Below, piece after piece: positions 1 through 9,292 of a DNA stretch of 64,000 nucleotides; the first letter of the stretch is position 1, and each line of letters starts with the position of its first letter. Source of the DNA: an uncultured Pelagibacteraceae bacterium (lineage in GTDB: Bacteria > Pseudomonadota > Alphaproteobacteria > Pelagibacterales > Pelagibacteraceae). The position numbers were made by a program, and so were the translations under genes. The stretch spans positions 104,992 to 168,991 of the forward strand of contig CACHJZ010000003.1 of assembly GCA_902580275.1 (NCBI GenBank), written 5' to 3'. The notes under the pieces were generated by a model, which did not search any database, was not told the origin of the DNA, and saw only the letters and a list, made by a program, of their open reading frames with translations.

Positions 1-920
1 TCAACACTTTTAGGCTCAAAAACCAGTATATTTAAATCAGCGTCATCTGCACTTTTAAGAGCTAATTTTATACCCTTCTTTTCTATTTCATCTTTAGAAT
101 TTCTTATTCCAGCAGTGTCAGACATGATAACAGGAAACCCATCAATATTTAAATGAACTTCAATTATATCTCTCGTAGTCCCAGCTATTTCAGAAACAAT
201 AGCTACCTCTCTCTTGGAAAAATAATTTAGCAAACTCGACTTGCCTGCATTAGTTGGCCCTATTATAGCTATTTTAAAGCCCTCTCTGACTCTTTCTCCT
301 ACTTTACTATCATTTAATACTTTTTTAATTTCTAGTTTAACTTTTTGAGAGTCTTTTTTTATATTATTTAATATATTTGATGGGAGGTCTTCATCGGGAA
401 AATCAATTTTAGCCTCTAAATTTGACAACATTTTTAATAAAATTTTTCGCCATGAATCAAATTTTTCAGAGCTCTTACCACTCATTATTTTTAAAGCCTG
501 TTTTCTTTGTATTTCGGTTTCTGAGGCAATAAGATCACCAATACTCTCTGCTTTTAAAAGATTTATTTTTTCATTTTGAAATGCTCTTTTGGTAAATTCA
601 CCTGGCTCAGCGAGCCTGCAACCTTCTATTTTCGAAATATTGTCTAAAATTGATTGTATTACCGCTCTACTTCCATGGACATGTAGCTCTGCCATATCTT
701 CACCTGTATAACTATTTGGACCTGGGAACCAAATTACAATACCTTCATCAATTAATTCTTTTGTCCTTTCATCTAAGATTTTCCTCAAGGAAGCTACTCT
801 GGGAGATGGAAAAGAGCCTTTTGTAATATTGGATATAATTTGTTTTGTATCGGAACCTGAAATTCTTATCACTGCAACACCTGATAAACCTGGTCCAGAC
901 GATAGGGCATAAATTGTCAT
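1..920 (-). CDS. mnmE: tRNA modification GTPase MnmE (partial, C-terminus off window)
   Basis: MnmE is the GTPase that, with MnmG, installs (carboxymethyl)aminomethyl groups on U34 of certain tRNAs. The start is an ATG at 918-920, and the protein begins MTIYALSSGPG, the usual family N-terminus that binds the formyl-folate cofactor. About 306 codons are present. The P-loop GPTNAGKS is encoded around 237-260 and the G3 motif DTAG around 130-145. The rest of the G domain and the C-terminal CxGK box lie beyond base 1. In alphaproteobacteria mnmE lies near rho, the par locus and the origin, which fits what follows. It is divergent from the sulfotransferase gene with a 50 bp gap. Confidence 0.95.
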   Translation of the reverse strand, partial: MTIYALSSGPGLSGVAVIRISGSDTKQIISNITKGSFPSPRVASLRKILDERTKELIDEGIVIWFPGPNSYTGEDMAELHVHGSRAVIQSILDNISKIEGCRLAEPGEFTKRAFQNEKINLLKAESIGDLIASETEIQRKQALKIMSGKSSEKFDSWRKILLKMLSNLEAKIDFPDEDLPSNILNNIKKDSQKVKLEIKKVLNDSKVGERVREGFKIAIIGPTNAGKSSLLNYFSKREVAIVSEIAGTTRDIIEVHLNIDGFPVIMSDTAGIRNSKDEIEKKGIKLALKSADDADLNILVFEPKSV

Positions 921-970
921 AAAAATATTATAACTTGAAAATTCTTAATATATATCGATAAATTTAATAA

Positions 971-1813
971 ATGATTATTTGGCTAGCATCATATCCAAAG
1001 AGTGGAAATACTTGGCTTAGGATGTTTTTAAGATCCTATTTTTTATCAGAACAAGATACATTTTCAATTAATGTAAAAGGAAATTTAGATTTTGAAAGTG
1101 AAACTTTCCCGAATTTAAAACTTTTTAAATCATTTAATGTAGATCATTCAAATTTTGAAAATATTGTAAAAAATTGGATAAATCTTCAAGACTTTATTAA
1201 TCTTAATGGAAAAATAAATTTTTTGAAAACTCACAATGGAAATTATTCAATAAATAGTCATCCATTTACCAACAAAGAAAATACCATTGGTGGCATATAC
1301 ATGGTTAGAGACCCAAGAGACGTATTATTGTCATTTTCGCATCATCTTAAATTAAAAGTTGAGGAAGTTTTAGAAAAAATGAGTACCATGAATCACTTTG
1401 AATTAGATGAAAACGACCCAGATTTGATTGAGGGATACAGAAGATCCTTAATTGGATCTTGGTCAAAACATTATTTATCATGGAAATCTTATCAAGCTAG
1501 AAAAATTCTTTTTTTAAAATATGAAGATTTAGTCGAAAATCCGTACGAAAACTTTCTGTTGGTTTTAAAATACTTAAAAAATTTCAAAAATTTTGAGATT
1601 AACGAGGGTAAAATTAAAAAGTCAATAATTGAGACCTCTTTTGATAATTTAAAAAATGATGAAGTAAATAATGGATTTTTAGAACAAGGAATGAATAAAG
1701 GTTTTTTTAGAAAAGGGAAGGTAAGTGATTGGAAAGAGAATCTAAATTCAAATGTTGCTAAAAAAGTTGAAGTTTTATTCCAAAAAGAGATGATTGAACT
1801 TGGATATCTATAA
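971..1813 (+). CDS. Sulfotransferase domain protein (copy 1)
   Basis: A predicted PAPS-dependent sulfotransferase of 280 aa. The 5'-phosphosulfate-binding loop YPKSGNTW is at residues 8-15, a KTH motif with the likely catalytic His is at 86-88, and the 3'-phosphate-binding RDPRD segment is at 113-117. No signal peptide is visible, so it is probably cytosolic or membrane-associated. The acceptor cannot be deduced; glycolipids or surface polysaccharide are common acceptors in bacteria. A second copy with the same N-terminal signature lies at 20988-21818. It sits alone between mnmE and rho, and its stop abuts the rho stop from the opposite strand. This is an accessory position inside an otherwise conserved origin-proximal block. 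Confidence 0.85.
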   Translation: MIIWLASYPKSGNTWLRMFLRSYFLSEQDTFSINVKGNLDFESETFPNLKLFKSFNVDHSNFENIVKNWINLQDFINLNGKINFLKTHNGNYSINSHPFTNKENTIGGIYMVRDPRDVLLSFSHHLKLKVEEVLEKMSTMNHFELDENDPDLIEGYRRSLIGSWSKHYLSWKSYQARKILFLKYEDLVENPYENFLLVLKYLKNFKNFEINEGKIKKSIIETSFDNLKNDEVNNGFLEQGMNKGFFRKGKVSDWKENLNSNVAKKVEVLFQKEMIELGYL

Positions 1814-3085
1814 TTAGCCTGGTTTATTCATAGAATTAAAAAATTCTGAATTATTTTTAGTATTTTTCAACTTTGAATTAATAAATTCAATTGCGTCCAT
1901 CGAACCCATAGGAGCAATAATTCTTCTAAGAACATTCATTTTTTGAAGATCTGCTTTATCAAATATTAATTCCTCTCGTCTTGTTCCAGATTTTGTAATA
2001 TCTATAGCTGGAAATATTCTTTTTTCGGAAATCTTTCTATCCAATATAGTTTCGCTATTTCCAGTTCCTTTAAATTCTTCAAAAATGACTTCATCCATTC
2101 TACTACCAGTATCAATTAATGCGGTTGCGATAATTGTTAATGATCCACCTTCTTCAATGTTTCTTGCAGCACCAAAAAATCTTTTTGGTCTCTGAAGAGC
2201 GTTCGCATCGACACCTCCGGTGAGTACTTTTCCTGAACTTGGGACAACAGCATTATAGGCTCTTCCAAGCCTTGTAATTGAATCAAGTAAGATAACTACG
2301 TCTTTTTTATGCTCAGTCAAACGTTTAGCTTTTTCAATAACCATTTCGGCAACAGCTACGTGTCTTTGGGCAGGCTCATCAAAAGTTGAGCTTATAACTT
2401 CTCCTTTTACTGTTCTTTGCATATCCGTAACTTCTTCTGGTCTTTCATCTATTAATAAAACCATTAGATAACACTCTGGGTGGTTAGCTGTAATAGAGTT
2501 TGCAATGCTTTGTAAAATCATTGTCTTCCCGGCCTTAGGTGGCGATATTATTAAGGACCTTTGTCCTTTTCCAACAGGACTTACAAGATCTATTAGTCTA
2601 GGGGTTAGGTCAGGTTTTTTTTCTATTTTCGTACTTTCTACCTCCATAATTAGCTGCTTATTTGGATATAGAGGAGTTAAATTATCAAAAGCAATTTTGT
2701 GGCGTGATTTATCCGCATCTTCTAAATTGATTTTTGTTACCTGAAGTAAGGCAAAATATCTTTCTCCATCTCTAGGAGCTCTCACTGGACCCTCAACAGT
2801 ATCTCCCGTTCTTAATCCAAATCGTCTAATTTGACTTGGGCTTATGTATATATCATCTGGACCAGGCAAGTAATTTGATTCCATTGCTCTCAAAAAGCCA
2901 AAACCATCTTGCAACATTTGTAAAACTCCTCCACCAGTTATTTCTTCACCTTTTTCCGCTAATTTTTTTAAAATTGAAAAAAGTATTTCCTGTTTTCTTA
3001 AAGTACTAGCATTTTCAATGCCTAATTCTTCTGCTTGTGCAATTAGATTTTCTGAAGATTTGGATTTTAATTCTTGAATATTCAT
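1814..3085 (-). CDS. rho: Transcription termination factor Rho
   Basis: Rho is a hexameric RNA helicase that terminates transcription. The 423 aa protein is standard length. It has an N-terminal Rho_N helical part (about 1-45), an OB-fold RNA-binding domain (about 50-120, with GFGFLR) and a RecA-like ATPase with Walker A PPKAGKT at 182-188. It lies upstream of the mnmE region on the leftward strand, 67 bp downstream of hemJ. Rho matters here because convergent genes in this window leave essentially no space for intrinsic terminators. Confidence 0.98.
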   Translation of the reverse strand: MNIQELKSKSSENLIAQAEELGIENASTLRKQEILFSILKKLAEKGEEITGGGVLQMLQDGFGFLRAMESNYLPGPDDIYISPSQIRRFGLRTGDTVEGPVRAPRDGERYFALLQVTKINLEDADKSRHKIAFDNLTPLYPNKQLIMEVESTKIEKKPDLTPRLIDLVSPVGKGQRSLIISPPKAGKTMILQSIANSITANHPECYLMVLLIDERPEEVTDMQRTVKGEVISSTFDEPAQRHVAVAEMVIEKAKRLTEHKKDVVILLDSITRLGRAYNAVVPSSGKVLTGGVDANALQRPKRFFGAARNIEEGGSLTIIATALIDTGSRMDEVIFEEFKGTGNSETILDRKISEKRIFPAIDITKSGTRREELIFDKADLQKMNVLRRIIAPMGSMDAIEFINSKLKNTKNNSEFFNSMNKPG

Positions 3086-3152
3086 ATTATTTTTTGGAGG
3101 GTTTGTTTGTTAGATATTAATAATATATATATATTTTAAAATTATTCAATAG

Positions 3153-3587
3153 CTACAAAGGCTTAAAAACTACAATAAATACAATTAATATTAATAGTAT
3201 TGTTGGAATTTCGTTAAATATTCTAAAAAATCTTGATGAATATTTATTTTCATCATTTTTAAACTTGCTCAGACACTTGCCCAAAAAAAAATGGTATATT
3301 GTTAGAACTACTACTAATATGAGCTTAATAATAAGCCATGTGCTATGGAGTTGCTCAAAACCAATGCTTCCTATCAATATTAAACCAAAAACCCATGAGA
3401 GGATCATCGCTGGCATCATTATATAATTATAAAGTTTAAATTCCATAACTTTAAAAACATCACCGATTTGTTTTTCGTCTTTGTTTTCAGTGTGATATAC
3501 AAATATGCGGGGCAAATATAATAAACCTGCCATCCAAGATATTACCGCAATTAAATGTAATGCTTTAAAAGTTAAATAAAAATTCAT
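3153..3587 (-). CDS. hemJ: Protoporphyrinogen IX oxidase HemJ
   Basis: A 144 aa protein of the HemJ (formerly UPF0093) family, the membrane-bound oxidase that converts protoporphyrinogen IX to protoporphyrin IX in many bacteria lacking HemG/HemY. It has about four hydrophobic segments. The N-terminal FKALHLIAVISWMAGLLYLP carries the conserved His and the WMAG stretch. Its start overlaps the hemH stop by 4 nt, so hemE-hemH-hemJ form one transcription unit for the last steps of haem synthesis. Confidence 0.92.
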   Translation of the reverse strand: MNFYLTFKALHLIAVISWMAGLLYLPRIFVYHTENKDEKQIGDVFKVMEFKLYNYIMMPAMILSWVFGLILIGSIGFEQLHSTWLIIKLILVVVLTIYHFFLGKCLSKFKNDENKYSSRFFRIFNEIPTILLILIVFIVVFKPL

Positions 3588-4582
3588 TTTCTTATAATAT
3601 ACCTATCGACTAAAGTACTAATTAGTTTAAGATGATCTTCGTTATCATTTAAACATGGAATAACATCAAAATTTTTTCCACCTGACTTTAGAAAACTCTC
3701 CTTACCTTGTATAGATATCTCCTCAAGAGTTTCTACACAATCAGAGGAAAATCCGGGGCAAATTACTAGAATATTTTTTTTACCTGATTTTGGTAATGTT
3801 TCTAATGTTTTATCTGTGTAGGGTTGTAACCATTCTTGAGGACCAAATCTTGACTGAAAAGTTGTTTCTATAGGAATTTTAGTAAATTTTTCTTTCATCA
3901 GTCTGGTGGTCTTCTGACAGTAGCAGTGATATGGATCGCCTTTTTCAAAATATTTTTTGGGAATGCCATGATAAGAAGCAATAATTAGGTCTGGTTCCCA
4001 ATTAATCTCGGAAATTTTTTTATTTATACTGTTAACTAAAGCACCAATATACAAAGGTTCCGACTCATAGTGTGGTATAATTTGCAAACTAGGTTGCCAT
4101 CTGGTTTTTATTAAAGTTCTATAAACTTCATCACAAACTGTTGCTGTGGTTGCTGCAGCGTATTGCGGGTACAAAGGTAGGACTATTAAATTTTCACATC
4201 CATTCTTCTGCATTTTTGTCATTACGCTTTTAATGCTTGGATTACCGTAGCGCATAGCGAAATCTACAATTATATTTTTATTTGATATTTTATCTCTTAA
4301 CTTTAATGTTTGTTTTTGTGTATAATATCTCAATGGAGACATATTCTCATTTTTCATCCATATTTCTTTGTACGCTTTTGCAGTTTTGGACGGCCTGAAA
4401 GTTAAAATAAAAAGGTTTAAAATTATTTGCCAGATTATTGGATTAACCTCTATGACTCTTTTATCTGACAAGAACTCTTTTAGATATTTACGTATATCTA
4501 ACCAACTAGTTGAGTCCGGTGTGCCGAGATTGACTAACAATATACCAGTTTTACCGAAACTTACACTAGGATGGTCTTTCAT
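3584..4582 (-). CDS. hemH: Ferrochelatase
   Basis: Inserts Fe(II) into protoporphyrin IX to make haem. At 332 aa it has normal family length. NLGTP lies at residues 18-22, the catalytic His is in SYHG (His205), and the conserved acidic helix ETLEEI is near the C-terminus. A short Cys-containing stretch (PYHCYCQKT) follows the SYHG motif, as in many proteobacterial HemH. Its start overlaps the end of hemE by 17 nt and its stop overlaps hemJ by 4 nt, indicating translational coupling. Confidence 0.97.
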   Translation of the reverse strand: MKDHPSVSFGKTGILLVNLGTPDSTSWLDIRKYLKEFLSDKRVIEVNPIIWQIILNLFILTFRPSKTAKAYKEIWMKNENMSPLRYYTQKQTLKLRDKISNKNIIVDFAMRYGNPSIKSVMTKMQKNGCENLIVLPLYPQYAAATTATVCDEVYRTLIKTRWQPSLQIIPHYESEPLYIGALVNSINKKISEINWEPDLIIASYHGIPKKYFEKGDPYHCYCQKTTRLMKEKFTKIPIETTFQSRFGPQEWLQPYTDKTLETLPKSGKKNILVICPGFSSDCVETLEEISIQGKESFLKSGGKNFDVIPCLNDNEDHLKLISTLVDRYIIRK

Positions 4583-5579
4583 TAAACTTTCTCACTAACT
4601 TAATTAAATATTCTACCATACTTGGGTCAGTTTGAGGAAGAACACCATGTCCTAAATTAAATATATAAGGATGATTTTTAAAAGCATTTAAATAATAATT
4701 AGCTGATTTTTCCAAATTTCGTTTACTAGACAATAAAACCCTAGGATCCATACCTCCTTGAACTGGGATTTTTATATTTTTTATTATTTCGTATGGATTA
4801 ATATTATAATCAATACTTATTACGTCGGGCTTTATAATTTTAGTATATTCTTTATAGTTTTTAATATTCCTTGGAAAACATATACAGGGTGTTTTTAAAG
4901 ATTTAGAGAATTTTACTAATTTTTTAGTTGGTTTATAAATATATTCATTTAAATTTTTTTCATTTACTAGGCCTGCCCAGCTATCAAAAATTTGAATAAT
5001 GTTAACACCACTTTTAATTTGCCCATCAATATGGGAAATTAAATATTTATTTATATATTCTAACATATCTTTTATTAACATTTTATCTGAAAAAACTTTC
5101 TCTAACTTTTTCTTTGGTGAAGATTTGTTCAGCATATAAACAAGTATTGTCCAAGGGCCGCCAACAAATCCAATTAAATCTTTATTTATCAAAATTTTGT
5201 CTTTTTTTACGTTATTAATAGATTTATAAACAGGTTCTAAATTTTTCCTAAAAAGCTTAAAATCATAATTTTTAATGTCTCTTAAACTTATGGACCCTAA
5301 ATAAGGGCCAAAATTTTTTTTAAATTCTACTGTTTGACCTAAACCAAAAGGCACCATTAAAATATCAGAAAAAATTATAGCTGCATCAAGATCGTACCTT
5401 CTTATAGGTTGTAACGTGATTTCTTTAACTTTGTTTGTATTTAAACATAATTTTACGAAGTTTGGATTTTGTTTCCTTATTTTTCTGAATTCTGGTAAAT
5501 ATCTTCCTGCTTGTCTCATTAACCAAATAGGTTTAATAGAGCTATCTTTTTTGTTTATAACTTTTCTTAATGGAGTCAT
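4566..5579 (-). CDS. hemE: Uroporphyrinogen decarboxylase
   Basis: Converts uroporphyrinogen III to coproporphyrinogen III. At 337 aa it is standard size. The signature MRQAGRYLPE is at residues 21-30, followed by the catalytic-Asp segment FSDILMVP and the GGPWT motif. It is the first gene of the leftward haem cluster. Its start faces the PPDK-regulator gene across a 283 bp gap; in Caulobacter and Rickettsia this hemE-flanked gap contains the chromosomal origin. Confidence 0.97.
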   Translation of the reverse strand: MTPLRKVINKKDSSIKPIWLMRQAGRYLPEFRKIRKQNPNFVKLCLNTNKVKEITLQPIRRYDLDAAIIFSDILMVPFGLGQTVEFKKNFGPYLGSISLRDIKNYDFKLFRKNLEPVYKSINNVKKDKILINKDLIGFVGGPWTILVYMLNKSSPKKKLEKVFSDKMLIKDMLEYINKYLISHIDGQIKSGVNIIQIFDSWAGLVNEKNLNEYIYKPTKKLVKFSKSLKTPCICFPRNIKNYKEYTKIIKPDVISIDYNINPYEIIKNIKIPVQGGMDPRVLLSSKRNLEKSANYYLNAFKNHPYIFNLGHGVLPQTDPSMVEYLIKLVRKFNERPS

Positions 5580-5862
5580 ATAAAATATATAATTTAGTTT
5601 ATTTTAGTAGTATTTATTCCTGTTGATAATGGTGACAAGTTTTTATCAACACTTTTTTAGTAAGATTTCCACAATGTTAAGCAATTATTTGTTTATTCCA
5701 CATAAGTAATTTTAATAATAATTAAATTATTATATATTGTTAATATCAATTATACATGTGGCTAAAAATGTTGATTAAAGAGGTTTTTTACATTTAAGAG
5801 ACATAAATATTCGATTTCCTGTAAAATAAGTTTATTATTAACGTTTAATATACAAATTATAC
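5580..5862. other. oriC: Putative chromosomal replication origin (oriC)
   Basis: This 283 bp gap between the divergent hemE and PPDK-regulator genes matches the conserved alphaproteobacterial oriC neighbourhood (hemH, hemE, origin, DUF299, maf, aroE, coaE, dnaQ), described in Caulobacter and Rickettsia. Compared with the DnaA box TTATCCACA, one-mismatch sites occur at 5621-5629 (-), 5643-5651 (+) and 5757-5765 (-). Two-mismatch sites occur at 5665-5673 (+), 5694-5702 (+) and 5770-5778 (-). An almost pure A+T tract at about 5703-5755 could be the unwinding element. Genes point away from the gap on both sides. No perfect box was found, so the call rests on synteny plus clustering of imperfect boxes. 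Confidence 0.72.
5621..5651. repeat. Inverted pair of DnaA-box-like 9-mers
   Basis: TGTTGATAA (5621-5629) and its exact reverse complement TTATCAACA (5643-5651) are separated by 13 bp. Each is one base from the DnaA consensus. Because it sits between divergent promoters it is unlikely to be a terminator; a paired DnaA-binding site is the better reading. Confidence 0.6.
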
Positions 5863-6687
5863 ATGAATAATATATACCAAATATATTTAATATCAGATTC
5901 AACTGGTGAAACTTTAGACAGAATATTTTTAGCCTTAAAAGCCCAATTCAATAATTTTCATTACAAAACGAATCACTTTTCATTTACTAGAACTGAAAAT
6001 CAGATTCAAAAGATTTTAGAAAACTGTAAAAAACAAAAGAAGACAATAATACTTTACACAATTGTTGACGAAAAACTTAGTAATTTTTTAAAAAAACAAT
6101 CTATGAAAAATAATATTCCTTGTTATGGCCTTTTAGGAGATTTAATCGATAGTTTTTCTAAACTGTTAAATCAAAATGCATTAAACGTACCAAGTAGACA
6201 ACATATAATGAACGATGAATATTATAAAAAAATCGACGCTATCCAATTTACCATGAATCATGATGATGGAAATGCCATAGGAGATATAGAGCAGTCAGAT
6301 ATAATATTAATTGGAGTTAGCAGAACTAGTAAGACACCAACTTCTATTTATCTGGCTAATAAAGGATACAAAGTTTCAAACATACCTATTGTTAATAAAA
6401 ACTCGATACCAGAGAATATTAAGAGGAATAAATCAAAAAAGTGTATAATAGGCTTAATAGCAGAACCCGAAAGGCTTGCCGAAATAAGAAAAAACAGAAT
6501 GACCAGTCTTAAAGAAACTGGAAATCAAAAATATACAAACTTACGAAAAATTCAGGATGAAGTAGAAAGTTCAAGAAATACATTTATAAAGTTCAAGTGG
6601 CCTACAATAGATGTTAGCAGAAAATCTGTTGAAGAAACAGCTGCCTCTGTCATTAAAATCTACGAAATAAGCAGAAAAAATGCCTGA
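5863..6687 (+). CDS. Pyruvate,phosphate dikinase / PEP synthase regulatory protein (DUF299)
   Basis: A bifunctional serine/threonine kinase and pyrophosphorylase family that switches PPDK or PEP synthase off and on through Thr phosphorylation. The 274 aa protein starts with SDSTGET, typical of the family, and has a P-loop-like GVSRTSKT at about residues 151-158. Its target is not encoded in this window, so whether it acts on PPDK or PEP synthase is open. It is the first rightward gene after the putative origin (the position of RP001 in Rickettsia) and overlaps maf by 8 nt. Confidence 0.92.
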   Translation: MNNIYQIYLISDSTGETLDRIFLALKAQFNNFHYKTNHFSFTRTENQIQKILENCKKQKKTIILYTIVDEKLSNFLKKQSMKNNIPCYGLLGDLIDSFSKLLNQNALNVPSRQHIMNDEYYKKIDAIQFTMNHDDGNAIGDIEQSDIILIGVSRTSKTPTSIYLANKGYKVSNIPIVNKNSIPENIKRNKSKKCIIGLIAEPERLAEIRKNRMTSLKETGNQKYTNLRKIQDEVESSRNTFIKFKWPTIDVSRKSVEETAASVIKIYEISRKNA

Positions 6688-7258
6688 TATCATTTTAGCT
6701 TCTAAAAGCAAAGTAAGAAAAACTATACTTGAGAAAAATAAAATCAATTGCATAGTTAAGCCATCAAATGTAGATGAGGAACCTGTCAAAATTAGTCTTT
6801 TAAAAGAAGGTGCATCTCCCGAAATAATTTCAAAAAATCTAGCCGAACTGAAAGCAAATAAAGTTAGTCAGAAAGCAAATGATGACCTAGTTTTAGGGGC
6901 TGATAGTGTAATAGATTTAAATGGAGAATTAATATCCAAACCAGAAAGCAGGGATGATGCCTTAGAAATATTAAAAAAATTAAATGGAAAAAAACATAAT
7001 TTAATCAGCTCAGTGTGTATATCTAAAAATGGTTCAATGATATGGAATCACACAGATAAAGCAAAATTAACGATGAAAAAACTATCAGAAAAATACCTAA
7101 TAGAATACCTTGCTAAGATTACTGATGAGGACCTATATTCTTATAATGTTTACCAAATTGAAGGAGAAGGTAGAAATTTGTTTACAAATATAGATGGGGA
7201 TGAAGATACTATAATGGGATTACCTATTAAAAAAATAAAAGATTATTTAAAAAAATGA
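6680..7258 (+). CDS. maf: Maf family nucleotide pyrophosphatase
   Basis: Hydrolyses non-canonical or pyrimidine nucleoside triphosphates to monophosphates. It is 192 aa. The N-terminal ILASKSKVRKTIL resembles the conserved LAS.SP.R..LL motif, with Lys in place of Pro. LGADSV carries the catalytic Asp, and SKPESRDDALEIL matches the K/P..R..A...L helix. It overlaps the upstream regulator gene by 8 nt and aroE by 4 nt in a tight rightward run. The exact substrate class (YhdE-like or YceF-like) cannot be settled by eye. Confidence 0.93.
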   Translation: MPDIILASKSKVRKTILEKNKINCIVKPSNVDEEPVKISLLKEGASPEIISKNLAELKANKVSQKANDDLVLGADSVIDLNGELISKPESRDDALEILKKLNGKKHNLISSVCISKNGSMIWNHTDKAKLTMKKLSEKYLIEYLAKITDEDLYSYNVYQIEGEGRNLFTNIDGDEDTIMGLPIKKIKDYLKK

Positions 7259-8049
7259 AAAAATATCTAGTAATTGGAAATCCAATTGAGCATTCACTAT
7301 CTCCCAAACTCCATAATTTCTGGCTAAGAAAAAATAAGATAGATGCAATATATGAAAAGAAATTGCTTAATGAAAATGAAATTGAAAATATTATTTTAAA
7401 AATAAGATCTAACGAGTTACACGGAGTAAATGTAACTGTTCCATATAAAAATACAGTTGTTCAGCATATGGATATTTTAACAAAAGAAGCAAATGAAACA
7501 AAATCTGTAAATACAATTTACACAAAAGACCAAAAAATTATTGGCCATAATACCGATATAGCCGGATTTGAACTAGGAATAAGATCTTATGGATATGATA
7601 TTAAAAAAAAAAATATTTTTATATTTGGGGCAGGCGGCGTAGTTCCATCAATTATAGCAGCTCTTAAGAAAATGGGGGCATCAAAGATATTCTTATATAA
7701 TAGAACTGTTTCAAAATCTGAAAATATTAAGAAATTGTTCAGGGATATTGAAATTGTAGATAAAAAAAATATTCCAAATGATACTGATATGTTAATTAAT
7801 GCTTCAAGTCTTGGAATAAAGAAAAACGATAAAATTGATTTAAATTATAAAAAAATCGGTTCAAATAAATTTTATTACGATGTTATTTATAATCCTGTGG
7901 AAACTTTTTTTTTAAAAGAAGCAAAAAAATTTGGAAACAAAGTTGAGAATGGTAAAAAAATGTTTATCTATCAGGCACACCAAGCATTCGCAATTTGGCA
8001 TAACGTATTTCCAAAAATAGATGAAGAAGTTGAAAAGCTACTTGATTAA
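7255..8049 (+). CDS. aroE: Shikimate dehydrogenase
   Basis: NADP-dependent reduction of 3-dehydroshikimate in aromatic amino-acid synthesis. It is 264 aa. The substrate-binding SLSPKLHN motif is near residue 15, NVTVPYK carries the catalytic Lys, the nucleotide-binding GAGGVVPSI follows, and the C-terminal YQAHQAFAIW contains the conserved Gln. It overlaps maf by 4 nt and its last base overlaps the coaE start. Confidence 0.96.
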   Translation: MKKYLVIGNPIEHSLSPKLHNFWLRKNKIDAIYEKKLLNENEIENIILKIRSNELHGVNVTVPYKNTVVQHMDILTKEANETKSVNTIYTKDQKIIGHNTDIAGFELGIRSYGYDIKKKNIFIFGAGGVVPSIIAALKKMGASKIFLYNRTVSKSENIKKLFRDIEIVDKKNIPNDTDMLINASSLGIKKNDKIDLNYKKIGSNKFYYDVIYNPVETFFLKEAKKFGNKVENGKKMFIYQAHQAFAIWHNVFPKIDEEVEKLLD

Positions 8050-8627
8050 TGATGATTAGAATTGCTGTAGTAGGAGAGATTGGATCTGGAAAAACCTTTG
8101 TATCAAATTTATTTGGTTTTCCTGTTTTCAGCGCCGACGATGAGGTAGCGAAAATATATAAAAAAAATAGGATTGTTTATAGAAAACTAAGGCTTAAATT
8201 GCCAAAATTTGTTTCCTCATTTCCGGTTAATAAAAAAAATATAATTACTGCAATAAAATATAATCCAAAGAACTTAAAAACAATATCCAATATAATTCAC
8301 CCAGTTGTTAGAAAGCAAATGAGAATATTTTTAAAAAAAAATTATAAAAGAAAAGCAATCGTTCTAGATATACCATTATATTTCGAAAATAATCTAAATG
8401 AAAAAAACGATATTGTGATTTTTGTAAGCGCTAAAAAAAAACTTATAAATGAAGCATTAAAAAAGAGAAAAAAATCAAATATAAACCTTTTAAAAAAATT
8501 ATCAAAATTACAAAAGTCACTTGCTACAAAGAAAAAAAAATCCGATTATGTTATTGTAAACAACTTTAGAAGTGGAAATATAAGAAAAAAAGTAGACATT
8601 ATAAAAAAACAAATTTTTAACAAATGA
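8049..8627 (+). CDS. coaE: Dephospho-CoA kinase
   Basis: Catalyses the last step of CoA synthesis, phosphorylating dephospho-CoA. It is 192 aa with P-loop GEIGSGKT at about residues 9-16, ADDEV for the acceptor-site Asp, IIHPVVR in the CoA domain and the DIPLYFE lid. The C-terminal half is extremely Lys-rich, reflecting AT-biased codon use. It overlaps aroE by 1 nt and dnaQ by 4 nt. Confidence 0.94.
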   Translation: MMIRIAVVGEIGSGKTFVSNLFGFPVFSADDEVAKIYKKNRIVYRKLRLKLPKFVSSFPVNKKNIITAIKYNPKNLKTISNIIHPVVRKQMRIFLKKNYKRKAIVLDIPLYFENNLNEKNDIVIFVSAKKKLINEALKKRKKSNINLLKKLSKLQKSLATKKKKSDYVIVNNFRSGNIRKKVDIIKKQIFNK

Positions 8628-9292
8628 AAGAAGTAATTTTAGATACAGAAACAACAGGTTTAGATGTTAAAGATGGTCATCGTATTGTGGAAATTGGATG
8701 TTTAGAGATTGATAATTACGTATTAACATCAAAAAAGTTTCACTGTTATTTAAATCCAGAAAGAAAAGTTTCAGAACAAGCTTTAAAAGTGCATGGGTAT
8801 ACTGATGCCTTCTTAGCAACACAAAAAAAATTTTCTGATGTAGTTGACGAATTTTCAGATTTTATAAAAGATAAAAAACTGATTATTCACAATGCAAATT
8901 TTGATCTTTCACATTTGAATAATGAATTGGCAATCTTAGGAAAAAATAAAATTAACTCACAAAACGTTATAGATACACTTGAATTAGCAAGAAGCAAATT
9001 TCCAGGAGCTCAAAATAGTCTCGATGCACTGTGTAAAAGATTTAAAATAGATAATTCTAAAAGAGTTAAACATACAGCACTAGTAGATTGCGAGCTTCTA
9101 TCAAAGGTTTATGTTAATTTGACTGGACAAAAGGAGCCAACATTAAATCTTAAAATTGGAGAAAATAACATAGAGCGTGAAGATAATAAAAAAAAAATTC
9201 AATATTATAATATGGTTATAAAACCTACTGATGAAGAAGTTAAATTGCACAAAAAATTTTTAAAGACCAAACTTAAAAAAAATTTTTTCTAA
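8624..9292 (+). CDS. dnaQ: DNA polymerase III epsilon subunit (3'-5' exonuclease)
   Basis: Proofreading exonuclease of the replicative polymerase. The 222 aa protein has the three DEDDh motifs: Exo I ILDTETTGLD (Asp7, Glu9), Exo II HNANFDLSHL, and Exo III HTALVDCELL with its His. The C-terminal segment that binds the alpha subunit is short and Lys-rich. The stop overlaps that of convergent secB in a 4 nt CTAA. Confidence 0.95.
   Translation: MKEVILDTETTGLDVKDGHRIVEIGCLEIDNYVLTSKKFHCYLNPERKVSEQALKVHGYTDAFLATQKKFSDVVDEFSDFIKDKKLIIHNANFDLSHLNNELAILGKNKINSQNVIDTLELARSKFPGAQNSLDALCKRFKIDNSKRVKHTALVDCELLSKVYVNLTGQKEPTLNLKIGENNIEREDNKKKIQYYNMVIKPTDEEVKLHKKFLKTKLKKNFF

Noticed and set aside
2505..2744. 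Antisense open frames such as those across rho, hslU, lldD and mtkB
   Set aside because: They lie opposite well-conserved genes and lack recognisable motifs; they are frame shadows in AT-rich coding sequence.
5621..5651. Intrinsic terminator
   Set aside because: It lies between divergent genes, has no T-run and matches DnaA boxes.
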